64,000 nucleotides of DNA from Companilactobacillus sp. RD055328 (GTDB lineage Bacteria; Bacillota; Bacilli; Lactobacillales; Lactobacillaceae). The notes under the pieces were generated by a model. It saw only the letters and a program-made list of their open reading frames with translations, was not told where the DNA came from and searched no databases. The stretch lies in NCBI RefSeq assembly GCF_022835675.1, contig NZ_BQUT01000005.1:124001-188000 (forward strand). The letters run 5' to 3'. Positions 9,628 through 21,010 of the stretch are shown here, piece after piece (position 1 is the first letter of the stretch; the number at the start of each line of letters is the position of its first letter). Position numbers and translations under genes: made by a program.

Positions 9628-10503
9628 ATGGCTACAATTACAGCTGCACAAGTTAAAGAATTACGCGAAAAAACAGGTGTTGGAATGATGGATGCTAAAA
9701 AAGCTCTTGTTTCAACTGATGGTGACATGGAAAAAGCTGTCGACGAACTTCGTGAAAAAGGTATGGCTAAGGCTGCTAAGAAGAGTGGACGTATCGCTGC
9801 TGAAGGGCTAGCACACGTTGAACTTAGTGGAAACACTGCTGCTATTATCGAAGTTAACTCAGAAACAGACTTTGTTTCATCTAACGATAAATTCCAAGCA
9901 CTAGTTAAAAATATTGCTGAAACAGTTGCTGCTAACAAACCGGCTGACATGGATGCTGCATTAGCACTTCCAATGGGCGAAAGCACAATTGATGATGCTG
10001 TTAAAAATTTAACTGCTGTTATTGGTGAAAAAATCAGTTTCAGAAGATTTGAATTAATTGAAAAAACTGATTCACAAAACTTTGGTTCATATTTACATAA
10101 TGGTGGTGCTATTGCTGTTCTTGCAGTAATTGATGGCGCTGATGCAGAAACAGCAAAAGATGTTGCTATGCACGTTGCTGCTATTAACCCACAATATGTA
10201 ACTAGAGAAGATGTACCAGCTGACGTATTAGAACGCGAACGTAAAGTTGTTACTGAAGAAACAAAGAACGAAGGTAAACCAGAAAACATCATTCCTAAGA
10301 TTGTTGAAGGAAGAATTAACAAGTTCCTTTCAGAAATCAGTTTGGCTGATCAAGAATTCGTTAAGGATTCAGATAAGACTGTTGCTGAATTCGTTGAATC
10401 TAAAGGTGGAAAATTAGTTTCATTTGTACGTTTCGAAGTCGGTGAAGGTATTGAAAAGAAAGAAAATAACTTCGTTGATGAAGTAATGGGTCAAATTAAA
10501 TAA
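9628..10503 (+). CDS. tsf: Translation elongation factor Ts
   Basis: Nucleotide exchange factor for EF-Tu. N-terminal UBA-like domain with [19 protein letters not shown], then [11 protein letters not shown] and [15 protein letters not shown], the core contact region (TDFV motif), then [10 protein letters not shown]. 291 aa, normal for Lactobacillaceae. ATG preceded by CGGAGGAAATACTT. Partner of rpsB in one transcription unit. Confidence 0.98.
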   Translation: MATITAAQVKELREKTGVGMMDAKKALVSTDGDMEKAVDELREKGMAKAAKKSGRIAAEGLAHVELSGNTAAIIEVNSETDFVSSNDKFQALVKNIAETVAANKPADMDAALALPMGESTIDDAVKNLTAVIGEKISFRRFELIEKTDSQNFGSYLHNGGAIAVLAVIDGADAETAKDVAMHVAAINPQYVTREDVPADVLERERKVVTEETKNEGKPENIIPKIVEGRINKFLSEISLADQEFVKDSDKTVAEFVESKGGKLVSFVRFEVGEGIEKKENNFVDEVMGQIK

Positions 10504-10517
10504 TAACCGTTTAAAAG

Positions 10518-10541
10518 AAAAGCGTTTTACGCTTTTTTTTT
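10518..10541 (+). terminator. Terminator after tsf
   Basis: AAAAGCG-TTTTA-CGCTTTT hairpin followed by a T-run. Ends the rpsB-tsf unit before pyrH. A weak extended -10 (TGGTAAAAT, 10575-10582) downstream could start the pyrH transcript. Confidence 0.85.
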
Positions 10542-10613
10542 ATGGCAAAATTTAAAATTTAGACCTTAAATTATGGTAAAATATTCAGTAATAAAACAAT
10601 AGGAGTTAACTAA

Positions 10614-11342
10614 ATGACAAATCTTAAATATAAAAGAATTATATTGAAAATTTCTGGTGAAGCATTGGCCGGTGATCAAGGATTCGGTATCTATCCTCCA
10701 GTAATTTCTTCTATTGCGAAGCAAATTAAAGATGCACATGATTTAGGTGTTGAGATTGCCATTGTTTGTGGTGGTGGAAATATCTGGCGTGGTAAAACGG
10801 GTGCAGAATTAGGTATGGAACGTGCTCAAGCTGATTACATGGGAATGATGGCAACAGTTATGAACGCTCTATCACTTCAAGATGCTTTGGAACAAATTGG
10901 TGTACCAACTCGTGTACAAACATCTGTTGAAATGAGACAAATAGCAGAACCTTATATCAGAAGAAAAGCAATTCGTCATCTTGAAAAAGGTCGCGTTGTT
11001 ATTTTTGCCGGTGGTACGGGTAACCCTTATTTCTCAACTGACACAACTTCAGTACTACGTGCTGCTGAAATTGGAGCAGATGTTATTTTAATGGCTAAGA
11101 ATGATGTTGATGGAGTTTACTCTGCAGATCCTAATAAAGATCAAACTGCGGTTAAGTATGAAGAATTAACTCATTTAGACGTAATTAATAAACAACTAGG
11201 AGTTATGGATACAACTGCTAGTTCACTTTCTATGGATAACAATATTACCTTGGTTGTCTTTAACATGAACCAAGAAGGTAATATCAAGAAAGTTATCGAA
11301 GGCGAAAATATTGGAACAACCATTAAAGGAGAAAATAAATAA
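10614..11342 (+). CDS. pyrH: UMP kinase
   Basis: Phosphorylates UMP to UDP for RNA, DNA and wall sugar nucleotides; hexameric amino-acid-kinase fold. [20 protein letters not shown] holds the N-terminal phosphate loop, then [11 protein letters not shown], and [14 protein letters not shown], all diagnostic. 242 aa. RBS AGGAG before the ATG; stop and frr start overlap by one base (TAATG). Confidence 0.98.
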   Translation: MTNLKYKRIILKISGEALAGDQGFGIYPPVISSIAKQIKDAHDLGVEIAIVCGGGNIWRGKTGAELGMERAQADYMGMMATVMNALSLQDALEQIGVPTRVQTSVEMRQIAEPYIRRKAIRHLEKGRVVIFAGGTGNPYFSTDTTSVLRAAEIGADVILMAKNDVDGVYSADPNKDQTAVKYEELTHLDVINKQLGVMDTTASSLSMDNNITLVVFNMNQEGNIKKVIEGENIGTTIKGENK

Positions 11343-11899
11343 TGGCAAATTCTGCAATTGAAGATGCAAAAGTAAAAATGCAAAAATCCCAAGAATCATT
11401 ACAAAGAGAATTAGGTAATATTCGTGCGGGGAAGGCAAATGCATCAATCTTAAATCAAATTAAAGTTAATTATTATGGAGCTGACGTTCCTGTTAACCAA
11501 GTTGCATCTGTATCAATTCCCGAACCACGAGTTTTGATGATAGCCCCATTTGATGAATCAGTATTGGAAGACATAGAACGTGCAATCAATATGTCTGACC
11601 TTGGATTGGCTCCATCTAATGATGGGTCTGTTATTCGATTAGTTATTCCACAACTCACAACTGAAACACGTCTTGAATTGGCTAAAAAAGTCGGTAAAGA
11701 AGCTGAAAATGCAAAAGTTGCTGTGAGAAATGTTCGTCGTGAAGCAATGGATAGCATTAAAAAACAAGAAAAAAACAGTGAAATATCAGATGATGAATTG
11801 CATACATTAGAAAAAGATATCCAAAAAATAACTGATGATGCTGTCAAAGGAATAGATGAAATCGCTGCTAAAAAAGAAAAAGAAATAACTGAAGGCTAG
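11342..11899 (+). CDS. frr: Ribosome recycling factor
   Basis: Splits post-termination ribosomes with EF-G. 185 aa; [23 protein letters not shown] and [15 protein letters not shown] are family landmarks, as is [20 protein letters not shown] near residue 118. RBS AAAGGAG lies inside the end of pyrH and the genes overlap by one base. Confidence 0.98.
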   Translation: MANSAIEDAKVKMQKSQESLQRELGNIRAGKANASILNQIKVNYYGADVPVNQVASVSIPEPRVLMIAPFDESVLEDIERAINMSDLGLAPSNDGSVIRLVIPQLTTETRLELAKKVGKEAENAKVAVRNVRREAMDSIKKQEKNSEISDDELHTLEKDIQKITDDAVKGIDEIAAKKEKEITEG

Positions 11900-11928
11900 T
11901 TTAATTTCTTAATTATTGGAGAAAATTA

Positions 11929-12675
11929 ATGTCTGACGAAATAGATAATTATGAAATTTCAACTGATAATATTCCTAAGCACATTGCTATGATTATGGAT
12001 GGTAATGGTCGCTGGGCAAAAAAACGTGGATTTCCAAGAGTTTCTGGACACAAAGAAGGTATGAATAACGTCAAAACAATTGCAATTGAGGCAAGTAGTC
12101 TCGGTGTAAAAGTTTTGACGCTTTATGCTTTTTCAACAGAAAATTGGGGTCGTCCGAATACAGAAGTTAATTTTTTAATGAAACTACCAATCGATTTTTT
12201 TGGTGTTTTTGTTCCAGATTTGATGGCCAATAACATTAAAGTTTTAGCCACTGGAATTTTAGAGGATGTCCCACAAAAAACGAGAGATGTTATTCAAAAA
12301 GCCATAGATGAAACCAAGGATAATACTGGAATGGTATTAAACTTTGCTTTTAACTACGGTGGTCGTTCGGATATTTTACAAGCGACTAAAAAAATTGCGA
12401 ATGATATAAAAAATGAGAAATTAAACGTTGAAGAAATTGATGATGATTTAATTTCTAATGCTTTATTAACAAGTAACTTGAATGAATTGGCTGATCCTGA
12501 CTTGTTAATTAGAACAAGTGGAGAAACAAGAATCTCTAATTTCATGTTATGGCAGATGGCCTATACTGAAATGATTTTTGATGATATATTGTGGCCAGAT
12601 TATTCGCCTGATAATCTGAGAGAAGATATATACAAATATCAAAATAGAGATCGTCGATTTGGAAAAATTAAGTAA
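11929..12675 (+). CDS. uppS: Isoprenyl transferase (undecaprenyl diphosphate synthase)
   Basis: Builds the C55 lipid carrier for peptidoglycan and wall polymers from FPP and IPP. The cis-prenyltransferase motif MIMDGNGRWAKKRG contains the catalytic Asp; TLYAFSTENWGRP and the C-terminal DPDLLIRTSGETRISNFMLW substrate region are clear. 248 aa. ATG preceded by TTGGAGAAAAT. First of the envelope genes uppS-cdsA-rseP. Confidence 0.97.
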   Translation: MSDEIDNYEISTDNIPKHIAMIMDGNGRWAKKRGFPRVSGHKEGMNNVKTIAIEASSLGVKVLTLYAFSTENWGRPNTEVNFLMKLPIDFFGVFVPDLMANNIKVLATGILEDVPQKTRDVIQKAIDETKDNTGMVLNFAFNYGGRSDILQATKKIANDIKNEKLNVEEIDDDLISNALLTSNLNELADPDLLIRTSGETRISNFMLWQMAYTEMIFDDILWPDYSPDNLREDIYKYQNRDRRFGKIK

Positions 12676-12691
12676 GCTGGAGATTAGTATT

Positions 12692-13501
12692 ATGAAACAA
12701 AGAATTATTACTGCTGTAGTTGCGTTAGCCATTTTTATACCGATTCTAATTATGGGAGGTATTTGGATTGATGTTGCCGCTACGGCTTTGGCGTGTATAG
12801 GTATTTCAGAAGTATATATCATGAGAAAGAGAATTATTGTTTCTCCTGATTTCTTTTTAACGCTGATTGGTGTAATAGCAATTGCTGTTCCTAAGAGTTT
12901 TTATAATGGGTGGTTACCTGAATCAATTACACAAATAAATATCTTCTATTCAATTACTATTTTATTATTACTTTGGACTGTTATTAGTAAGAATAAATTT
13001 AGTTTTGAAGATGCAGGAGTATCTGCAATTTCCATGATTTATATTGGAACTGGATTCCATTATCTAGCTGCAATTCGTAATACTGGAAGCACATATGTTG
13101 AAAATGGTTTCTATTTATTAATGTTTGCTCTATTGATCGTCTGGATAACAGATAGTGGTGCTTATTTCATGGGTAAAGCTTTTGGTAAGCATAAATTGAA
13201 TCCTTATATAAGTCCTAATAAGACATGGGAAGGCTCAATTGGGGGAACGGTAATTGCCGTTGTAGTAGCATCTATTTATGCATATTTCTTATTGCCTGAA
13301 TATAATATTTATTTCATAGTTATCGTCGCTATTATTTGTTCTATTGCAGGACAACTTGGAGATTTATTAGAATCAGCATATAAACGTTTTTATAAAGTGA
13401 AAGACTCAGGTAAGATTTTACCAGGACACGGTGGAATATTAGACCGTTTCGACAGCATGTTAATTGTTTTACCATTAATTCACTTGCTTAGTTTAGTTTA
13501 A
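12692..13501 (+). CDS. cdsA: Phosphatidate cytidylyltransferase
   Basis: Makes CDP-diacylglycerol from phosphatidic acid and CTP. About eight hydrophobic segments; C-terminal family signature with SPNKTWEGSIGG and QLGDLLESAYKRFYKVKDSG, ending KILPGHGGILDRFDS. I start at ATG 12692 (MKQRIITAV), with CTGGAGAT upstream and a membrane segment directly after; a TTG at 12659 inside uppS would add an uncharacteristic head. 269 aa. Confidence 0.95.
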   Translation: MKQRIITAVVALAIFIPILIMGGIWIDVAATALACIGISEVYIMRKRIIVSPDFFLTLIGVIAIAVPKSFYNGWLPESITQINIFYSITILLLLWTVISKNKFSFEDAGVSAISMIYIGTGFHYLAAIRNTGSTYVENGFYLLMFALLIVWITDSGAYFMGKAFGKHKLNPYISPNKTWEGSIGGTVIAVVVASIYAYFLLPEYNIYFIVIVAIICSIAGQLGDLLESAYKRFYKVKDSGKILPGHGGILDRFDSMLIVLPLIHLLSLV

Positions 13502-13520
13502 TGAAAGTTTGGGGCAGTGT

Positions 13521-14786
13521 ATGTTAGCAGTAGTTACTTTTATAATTGTTTTTGGAATATTAGTTATAGTCCATGAATTTGGACATTTCTATGCTGCCAA
13601 GAAATCAGGTATTTTAGTTCGCGAATTTTCAATCGGCATGGGTCCTAAGTTGATTCAAACAAGAAAAAACGGGACTACTTACACATTGAGACTATTGCCT
13701 TTAGGTGGATATGTCCGAATGGCGGGAACTCAAGATGATGATAACGAAATCAAACCAGGAACAACTGCCACAATTAGACTGAATGATAAAGGTATCATTA
13801 GTCGAATTGACTTGTCATCAAAGAATATTGATATAGATGGTATTCCAGTTCAAATAGTAAAAGCTGATTTGATTGATGATTTGACTATGACTGTTTTTGA
13901 AAATGGAGAAGAAGAGCAAGAAAAGAAATATTCTGTTGATCATGATGCAACTATTGTTGAAGAAGATGGAACTGAAATCTTAATTGCCCCTCGTGATGTT
14001 CATTTTCAATCCGCAACTTTGTGGAGAAGAATAGTTACTAACTTTGCAGGTCCATTTAATAATGTGATTTTATCAATTGTTTCCTTTATGATTGTTGCTT
14101 TTATGATGGGTGGAGTTCAAGACCTATCAAGTAACCAGGTTGGTGAAGTTCAAAAAGACACACCAGCATATTCAGCAGGAATTAGAGAAGGCGATAAAAT
14201 TGTCGAAATTAATAATGAAAAAACTAAGACTTTTAAAGATATTCAATCTGAGATAAGTAAAGCAAAAGATAAATCTATATCGTTAACTGTTGCTCATAAT
14301 AAAAATACTGAAACAATTAAAGTAACACCTAAAAAAGTAAACGGATCTGATTCTAAGATTATTGGAATTAAACCAAGTACTGATGATAGTTTTATGGCAA
14401 AAGTTAAGTATGGATTTATACAGCCATTTGCTATTGCAGCAATGATTTTAACGGTATTAGGTCATATGATTACTGGTGGATTCAGTTTGGACCAATTATC
14501 GGGTCCAGTTGGTATTTATTCATTAACTTCACAAGTTGCATCTCAAGGGGTAATAAGTGTAATTTCATTTATCGGTATGTTATCGATTAACCTAGGAATT
14601 ATGAATCTTATACCTATACCTGCACTTGATGGTGGTAAGTTACTATTGAACTTTATAGAAGGTATTCGCGGAAAACCAATATCTGAAGAACGTGAAGGGA
14701 TTATTAATCTAATCGGAGTTGTTATTCTTGTAGTATTAATGGTAGCCGTTACTTGGAACGATATTCAAAGATTTTTCATACATTAG
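13521..14786 (+). CDS. rseP: RIP metalloprotease RseP (site-2 protease family)
   Basis: Intramembrane zinc protease that cleaves membrane proteins such as anti-sigma factors or leftover signal peptides. The zinc site HEFGH is in VIVHEFGHFYAAKKSG near residue 17 and the third ligand region is NLIPIPALDGGK near 365. A PDZ domain lies between (about 205-285), after FAGPFNN. I prefer ATG 13521 over the in-frame TTG 13509, since the first membrane strand then begins at once; the RBS is weak in either case. 421 aa. Confidence 0.93.
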   Translation: MLAVVTFIIVFGILVIVHEFGHFYAAKKSGILVREFSIGMGPKLIQTRKNGTTYTLRLLPLGGYVRMAGTQDDDNEIKPGTTATIRLNDKGIISRIDLSSKNIDIDGIPVQIVKADLIDDLTMTVFENGEEEQEKKYSVDHDATIVEEDGTEILIAPRDVHFQSATLWRRIVTNFAGPFNNVILSIVSFMIVAFMMGGVQDLSSNQVGEVQKDTPAYSAGIREGDKIVEINNEKTKTFKDIQSEISKAKDKSISLTVAHNKNTETIKVTPKKVNGSDSKIIGIKPSTDDSFMAKVKYGFIQPFAIAAMILTVLGHMITGGFSLDQLSGPVGIYSLTSQVASQGVISVISFIGMLSINLGIMNLIPIPALDGGKLLLNFIEGIRGKPISEEREGIINLIGVVILVVLMVAVTWNDIQRFFIH

Positions 14787-14805
14787 ATAGATAGAGGAAG
14801 ATTTA

Positions 14806-16503
14806 ATGAAACAATCAAAACTTTTTATTCCTACAACTAAAGAAGTTCCAGCTGATGCGGAAGCTCTAAGTCATCAAATGATGTTACGTGCTGGATATAT
14901 TAAGCAAATCTCTGCTGGGGCATACGCTTATTTGCCTTTAGCTTGGAAAGTTGTTCAAAATATTCAAAATATCATTAGAGAAGAAATGGAAAAAATCGAT
15001 GCAGTTGAAATGATTGTTCCGGCAATAATTCCTGCTGATTTGTGGAAAGAGTCTGGTCGTTATGATACTTATGGTGATACATTATTTACCTTGAATGATC
15101 GCCATGACCGTGAATTCATTATGGGACCAACTCATGAAGAAACAATGACATATATTGTTAAAGACGTGCTAAATAGTTATAAGAAACTACCTATCACTCT
15201 TTATCAAATGCAAGATAAATTCCGTGACGAAAATCGTCCTCGTTATGGACTACTTCGTGGACGTGAATTTCTTATGCAAGATGCATATGCTTTTACTTCA
15301 AATCAAGAACAATTAGATGAATCTTTTAACGATATGGAACAGGCTTACCGTAATATTTTTGATCGCGTTGGTCTTGATTATCGTGTAATTCTTGGTGATG
15401 CTGGTGCTATGGGTGGAAGTGATTCAAAAGAATTTTCTGCTCCTGCTGAGATTGGTGAAGATACAATCGTATATTCAAAAAATAGCGAATATGCGGCTAA
15501 TATTGAAATGGCAGCTAGTCAATTTACTAATAATGAAAAAGAAGATGCAAAAGATTTACAAGAAGTTAATACTCCAGATGCTAAGTCAATAGCTGAAGTT
15601 TCAAAATATCTTGGTGTTAGCGAAACTAATATCATCAAATCAATGGCATTTATGGCTGATGATGAACCAATTATGGTTTTAATCAGAGGTGACTATGACG
15701 TTAATGATGTTAAATTAAAAAATCATTTAAATGCAGATAATTTACGTGAAGCTACCGAACAAGAAATTACTGATCAATTTAATTCTACACCTGGATTTAT
15801 TGGTCCCGTGGGAACTGATGTTAAAGTGATTGCAGATTTAACCGTTGAAAACTTAAATAATGCTGTTGTTGGTGCTAATAAAACAGATATACATTTTATT
15901 AATGCTAATCTAGATCGTGATATTAAAGTTTCTGAATTTTCCGACTTTAGAACAGTTAAACAAGGCGAAGAAGCAATCGACGGCAGTGGTAAATTAGAAT
16001 TTACTAAAGGTATTGAAATTGGTCATATATTTAAACTTGGAACTAAATATTCCAATAGTTTAGGTGCTAATTACTTGGATGAAAATGGTCGTCAACAACC
16101 AGTAATCATGGGATCATACGGAATAGGTATAAGTCGATTATTATCAGCGATTTGTGAACAGCAAGCTGATGAAAATGGATTGATTTGGAATAAACAAATT
16201 ACTCCATACGATGTTCATGTTATTCCAGTTAATACAAAAAATGATGAACAAGTTCAATTAGCAAATGAAATAACATCTGAATTAGAAAATATGCATCTAT
16301 CAGTATTAGTTGATGATCGTAAAGAACGTGCTGGAGTTAAGTTTGCTGAATCAGATTTAATTGGATTACCTATTAGAGTTACTGCAGGTAAACGTGCTAG
16401 TGAAGGAATCGTTGAAATAAAAGTACGCAAAACTGGTGAAGCTTATGAAGTTTCAAAAGACGAAGCTCCTAAGAAAGTCCAAGAATTATTAAATGAAATG
16501 TAA
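14806..16503 (+). CDS. proS: Prolyl-tRNA synthetase (bacterial type with editing domain)
   Basis: Class II synthetase. Motif 2 appears as IMGPTHEETMT and RPRYGLLRGREFLMQDAYAF; the inserted editing domain, homologous to YbaK, spans roughly residues 225-405 and removes Ala-tRNA(Pro). Motif 3 is in IMGSYGIGISRLLSAI, and the anticodon-binding domain follows from about 470. 565 aa. RBS GAGGAAG. Note that a free YbaK-type deacylase is also encoded in the window. Confidence 0.97.
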   Translation: MKQSKLFIPTTKEVPADAEALSHQMMLRAGYIKQISAGAYAYLPLAWKVVQNIQNIIREEMEKIDAVEMIVPAIIPADLWKESGRYDTYGDTLFTLNDRHDREFIMGPTHEETMTYIVKDVLNSYKKLPITLYQMQDKFRDENRPRYGLLRGREFLMQDAYAFTSNQEQLDESFNDMEQAYRNIFDRVGLDYRVILGDAGAMGGSDSKEFSAPAEIGEDTIVYSKNSEYAANIEMAASQFTNNEKEDAKDLQEVNTPDAKSIAEVSKYLGVSETNIIKSMAFMADDEPIMVLIRGDYDVNDVKLKNHLNADNLREATEQEITDQFNSTPGFIGPVGTDVKVIADLTVENLNNAVVGANKTDIHFINANLDRDIKVSEFSDFRTVKQGEEAIDGSGKLEFTKGIEIGHIFKLGTKYSNSLGANYLDENGRQQPVIMGSYGIGISRLLSAICEQQADENGLIWNKQITPYDVHVIPVNTKNDEQVQLANEITSELENMHLSVLVDDRKERAGVKFAESDLIGLPIRVTAGKRASEGIVEIKVRKTGEAYEVSKDEAPKKVQELLNEM

Positions 16504-16529
16504 AATGGTCGATGGGTTCGGCCTTTTTT
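16503..16529 (+). terminator. Terminator after proS
   Basis: GGTCG-ATGGGTT-CGGCC stem (one G-U) flanked by A's and a six-T run. A TATAAT at 16548-16553 just downstream may start a polC transcript, though no good -35 is visible. Confidence 0.75.
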
Positions 16530-16582
16530 CATTTATCTTATTGAAGATATAATATAGTGAAACGTATTTATGAGGATATAAA

Positions 16583-19500
16583 ATGACAGACAAGAATGAA
16601 CTATTTCAAATTCTTCTTAAACAAATAAAAATTGATGAAGCAATTAAGGCCAATCCAGTCTTTGATAATGGTGCAATAAATTCAGTTGATGTCCACGAAA
16701 AGAGTCAATCGTGGACTATTAACTTTTCCTTTAATAGCGTGCTTCCTTTTGTCGATTTTCAAATGTTAAATGATGCATTAGTTCATTCTTTTAAAGATAT
16801 TGCCGAAATAAAGATGAATATTACAACTAATAATTCTGTACTTACGCAAAAGAATGTAAGTGATTATTGGAAGTATGTTCTAAATCATTTGGATGTTTAT
16901 TCACCTATTTTAATTGAATTACAGGCAGCTGATGGACCAAAATTAGAAAATGACCAATACTTTTTATCTGTACAAAATGAAGTAGTAAAAGGTTATTTGG
17001 AAGATGGTTTGTTATCAAATATTCAAACAAAATATAGTGAACTTGGTTTTCCTGATTTTTCAATACATGTCAGTGTGGATGAAACTAGAACTCAAGAAAA
17101 AATAGATGAGTTACATTCTAAAAATGATTTGGTAGAACAAAAATTACAAAGCCAGTTAGTAGAAGTCCAAAAGAAGAATGAAACTAAAAAAGTAGTTACA
17201 AAGAGTGGAAATACTAGTTTTGGTAAAAATATTTCTAGCAAAGAACCAATAACCCAAATGTCTGAAATATTTGAAGAAGAACGAGATGTTACAGTTCAAG
17301 GCTATATATTCGATGCTGATGTTAGGAAATTTAATACTGGAAGTAAACTATTAACTCTAAAAGTTACTGATTATTCTTCTTCATTTACAGTTAAAAAGTT
17401 TTCGAAAAAAACTGATGATGATGAAATTTTTTCGGAATGGAAAAAAGGTAAATGGGCTCGTTTCCACGGTAGTGTTGAAGAAGATCGCTTCACGCATGAC
17501 TTAACGATTATGCCTAAGGATATGAATTTAATTACACATGAAGAGCGAAAAGATACTGCTGATGAAAAACGTGTAGAATTACATATTCATACCAATATGA
17601 GTCAGATGGATGCAATTGCTAGTTCAGAAGCCATTGTAAAAAGAGCTGCTGATTGGGGACATAAAGCTGTTGCTGTCACTGATCATGCTACTGCACAAGC
17701 TTTTCCTTTTGCTTATGGTGCTGGTCAAAAAAATGGTATAAAAATTCTTTATGGTGTTGAAATAAACCTGGTAGATGAAGGTAATCCAATTGCCTATAAC
17801 TTGAGAGATGAAAACCTAAAGAATGCAGAGTACGTTATTTTTGATACTGAAACAACCGGATTATCTGCTGTTTATGACAGTATTATAGAAATTGGTGCCG
17901 TTAAAATGAAAGATGGTCAAGTTATTGATCGTTTTGATAAGTTCATTAATCCAGGTCATCCATTATCAGAAACCATTGTTAACTTAACAAGTATTACTGA
18001 TGATATGTTAAGAGATGCTGATAATGAATCAGTTGTAATTAAAGAGTTTATGGACTTCGCCGGAAACGCTGCATTAGTTGGTCATAATGTTACTTTTGAT
18101 ATGGGATTCATGAATGCCACATTAAGACGAGCTGGAATGTCGTCATTAACAGTACCTGTAATTGATACTTTGGAAATTTCTCGTACAGTTCATTCTGAAT
18201 ATCGTAATCATAAGTTAGATACTTTGGCTAAAAAATATGATATTAAACTTGAACACCATCATCGTGCTGACTCTGATGCTGAAACTACCGGAATGGTTCT
18301 TTACAAGATGTTAGACGAAATGGAAGAACAATTCCAAACTACTAATATCAATCAATTGAATGACCATGTTGGTAATGAAGAGTCATATAAACAAGCTCGA
18401 CCAAACCATGCAATGTTATTGGCGCAAACTCAAGACGGTTTAAAAAACATGTTTAAAATTGTCTCAAGTTCAATGATAGATTATTTCTATCGCGTGCCAC
18501 GTGTTCCTCGTCGATTATTAGATAAATATCGTGAAGGGCTATTAGTTGGATCGGCTTGTGCGTCAGGTGAAGTCTTTGTTTCTATGATGCAAAAAGGTTA
18601 CGAAGATGCATTAAGTAAGGCTGATTATTATGATTATATCGAGATTCAGCCAAAATCTGTTTATGAACCATTAGTTGCCTCAGAAATGATTGCAGGCGAT
18701 GACGCATTGAAAGAGATTATGAATAACATTGTTAAATTAGGAGATGAGTTAAATAAACCAGTAGTAGCTACTGGTGATGTTCATTATCTTGACGAAAATG
18801 ATTCTATCTATCGTGATATTGTTATTCATGCGGTTAAAAGTAATCCATTAATTCGTCAAAAGCTTCCTGATGCTCATTTCCGTACAACTGATGAAATGTT
18901 AGAAGAGTTTGCCTTTATGGGTGAAGAAATAGCGCATAAAATTGTTGTTACAAACTCTAATAAAATTGCTGATGAGATTAATGAGATATCTCCGGTTAAA
19001 GACAAATTGTATACACCTAATATGCCGGGGGCTGAACAAGAAATTGAAGAGCGTACTCTTAATAGAGCCCATGAATTATATGGTGAGAATTTGCCAGAAA
19101 TTGTTCAGGCTAGAGTTGATAAAGAGTTAAAGAGTATTATTGGGAATGGATTCTCGGTTATCTATTTAATATCTCAACGTTTAGTTTTCAAATCTAATAA
19201 AGATGGATACTTGGTTGGTTCTCGAGGATCTGTAGGATCGAGTTTTGTTGCTACTATGACGGGAATTACTGAGGTTAATCCATTACCACCACATTATCGT
19301 TGTCCAGAATGCCATTATTCAGAATTCTTTACAAAAGGTGAATATGGTTCAGGTTATGACTTACCTGCTAAGAAATGTCCAGATTGTGGGGCAGAACTTG
19401 ATAAAGATGGTCAAGATATTCCTTTTGAAACTTTCCTTGGTTTCAAAGGTGATAAGGTTCCTGATATTGATTTGAATTTCTCAGGTGACTACCAACCAGT

Positions 19501-20887
19501 TGCACATAATTACACCAAAGTTATGTTTGGTGAAGACCAAGTATTTCGTGCCGGAACAATAGGTACAATCGCTGATCGTACTGCCTTTGGTTACGTTAAG
19601 AACTATGAGGAAGTTACTGACCAAAAATTCCGTAGTACTGAAGTAGAACGTCTTGCAATGGGAGCAACAGGTGTTAAGAGAACAACAGGACAACATCCTG
19701 CTGGTATTCTAGTTGTTCCAGAAGATATGGATATTTATGACTTTACGCCAATTCAATATCCAGCTAATGATACTAGTGCTTCTTGGAAAACAACACATTT
19801 TGATTTCCATTCAATTCATGACAATATTTTGAAGTTAGATATTCTGGGGCATGATGATCCCACAATGATACGTATGTTACAAGATTTATCAGGTATTGAT
19901 CCACAAACAATCCCTACAAATGACGAAGGTGTTATGAAACTATTTTCGGGAACCGAATCGTTAGGTGTTACTCCTGAACAAATTCAATCAAAAGTTGGGA
20001 CACTAGGTGTTCCTGAATTTGGGACTCGCTTTGTCCGAGGAATGCTAGAGCAAACACATCCAACAACATATAATGAATTGTTACAGATTTCGGGTCTTTC
20101 TCATGGTACGGATGTATGGTTGGGAAATGCCGAAGAGCTTATCAAGAAGGGCGTTATTACCTTAAAAGATGTTATTGGGTGTCGTGATAATATCATGACT
20201 GACCTTATTCATTGGGGTATGGAATCTCAGACAGCCTTCCAAATAATGGAAAGTGTTCGTAAAGGTAAGGGAATAAAACCTGAATGGCAAGATGAAATGC
20301 GTGCTAATGATTTAGTTCCTGATTGGTACATTGATTCATGTATGAAGATTAAATATATGTTCCCTCGAGCTCATGCTACGGCATATGTTTTGATGGCGTT
20401 ACGTATTGCGTATTTCAAAGTACATTATCCAATCTATTATTATTCAGCTTACTTTAGTGTACGTGCAGATGATTTTGATTTGATCGCCATGGCCAAAGGT
20501 AAAGATGCAGTCAAGAATTCTATGAGTGAAATCAATCAAAAAGGAATGGATGCATCTACTAAAGAGAAGAACTTACTTACTGTTCTAGAAATTGCTAATG
20601 AATGTTTAGAGCGAGGATTTACTATTAAGATGGTTGATCTAAATGAATCTGAAGCATTTGAATTTAAAATTGTTGATGACAACACCTTATTAGCTCCATT
20701 TATTGCAATTCCAGGATTGGGAGAAAATGTTGCTAAACAGATTGTTGCCGCACGTGAAGAACGTTACTTCTTATCAAAAGAAGATTTAGCAAGTCGAGGA
20801 GGAGTTTCAAAAACAACGATTGAATATTTAACAAATAATCATGTTGTAGATGATCTTCCTGATGAAAACCAGTTATCACTATTTTAA
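16583..20887 (+). CDS. polC: DNA polymerase III alpha subunit, PolC type
   Basis: Main replicative polymerase of low-GC Gram-positives with built-in 3'-5' proofreading. Order: N-terminal domains (1-220), OB fold (about 235-320), PHP domain starting [14 protein letters not shown] near 332, split by the exonuclease with FDTETTG near 420 and [13 protein letters not shown] near 560, PHP remainder, zinc-binding [17 protein letters not shown] (about 906-940), palm with [14 protein letters not shown] near 960, and fingers and helix-hairpin-helix to the end. ATG preceded by TGAGGAT. 1434 aa, normal, no frameshift. Confidence 0.98.
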   Translation: MTDKNELFQILLKQIKIDEAIKANPVFDNGAINSVDVHEKSQSWTINFSFNSVLPFVDFQMLNDALVHSFKDIAEIKMNITTNNSVLTQKNVSDYWKYVLNHLDVYSPILIELQAADGPKLENDQYFLSVQNEVVKGYLEDGLLSNIQTKYSELGFPDFSIHVSVDETRTQEKIDELHSKNDLVEQKLQSQLVEVQKKNETKKVVTKSGNTSFGKNISSKEPITQMSEIFEEERDVTVQGYIFDADVRKFNTGSKLLTLKVTDYSSSFTVKKFSKKTDDDEIFSEWKKGKWARFHGSVEEDRFTHDLTIMPKDMNLITHEERKDTADEKRVELHIHTNMSQMDAIASSEAIVKRAADWGHKAVAVTDHATAQAFPFAYGAGQKNGIKILYGVEINLVDEGNPIAYNLRDENLKNAEYVIFDTETTGLSAVYDSIIEIGAVKMKDGQVIDRFDKFINPGHPLSETIVNLTSITDDMLRDADNESVVIKEFMDFAGNAALVGHNVTFDMGFMNATLRRAGMSSLTVPVIDTLEISRTVHSEYRNHKLDTLAKKYDIKLEHHHRADSDAETTGMVLYKMLDEMEEQFQTTNINQLNDHVGNEESYKQARPNHAMLLAQTQDGLKNMFKIVSSSMIDYFYRVPRVPRRLLDKYREGLLVGSACASGEVFVSMMQKGYEDALSKADYYDYIEIQPKSVYEPLVASEMIAGDDALKEIMNNIVKLGDELNKPVVATGDVHYLDENDSIYRDIVIHAVKSNPLIRQKLPDAHFRTTDEMLEEFAFMGEEIAHKIVVTNSNKIADEINEISPVKDKLYTPNMPGAEQEIEERTLNRAHELYGENLPEIVQARVDKELKSIIGNGFSVIYLISQRLVFKSNKDGYLVGSRGSVGSSFVATMTGITEVNPLPPHYRCPECHYSEFFTKGEYGSGYDLPAKKCPDCGAELDKDGQDIPFETFLGFKGDKVPDIDLNFSGDYQPVAHNYTKVMFGEDQVFRAGTIGTIADRTAFGYVKNYEEVTDQKFRSTEVERLAMGATGVKRTTGQHPAGILVVPEDMDIYDFTPIQYPANDTSASWKTTHFDFHSIHDNILKLDILGHDDPTMIRMLQDLSGIDPQTIPTNDEGVMKLFSGTESLGVTPEQIQSKVGTLGVPEFGTRFVRGMLEQTHPTTYNELLQISGLSHGTDVWLGNAEELIKKGVITLKDVIGCRDNIMTDLIHWGMESQTAFQIMESVRKGKGIKPEWQDEMRANDLVPDWYIDSCMKIKYMFPRAHATAYVLMALRIAYFKVHYPIYYYSAYFSVRADDFDLIAMAKGKDAVKNSMSEINQKGMDASTKEKNLLTVLEIANECLERGFTIKMVDLNESEAFEFKIVDDNTLLAPFIAIPGLGENVAKQIVAAREERYFLSKEDLASRGGVSKTTIEYLTNNHVVDDLPDENQLSLF

Positions 20888-20916
20888 TTGCAAATTAAAG
20901 TTAGATATTGTATAAT
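20888..20916 (+). promoter_or_regulatory. Promoter of the rimP-nusA-infB operon
   Basis: TTGCAA (20888-20893), 17-bp spacer, TATAAT (20911-20916). The predicted start near 20923 lies upstream of a terminator-like hairpin, so transcripts must pass it to reach rimP. Confidence 0.75.
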
Positions 20917-20943
20917 TACATATAGTTTATAGGGTTTATTAAA

Positions 20944-20970
20944 CGAGTGAGCAGAGATGCTCGCTCTTTT
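20944..20970 (+). terminator. Terminator hairpin in the rimP-nusA leader (also downstream of polC)
   Basis: GAGTGAGCA-GAGA-TGCTCGCTC (one G-U) followed by TTTTTAT. It can end polC transcripts, but because a promoter lies before it, it may also attenuate the nusA operon. Confidence 0.85.
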
Positions 20971-21010
20971 TATTGAATAAATTCGATAACCATAATATTG
21001 GAGGTTTAAC

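Noticed and set aside
9510-10322. 270-codon open frame on the minus strand covering tsf
   Set aside because: Antisense shadow of a highly expressed gene; low-complexity Ser/Ala/Thr composition, no RBS, no recognisable family.
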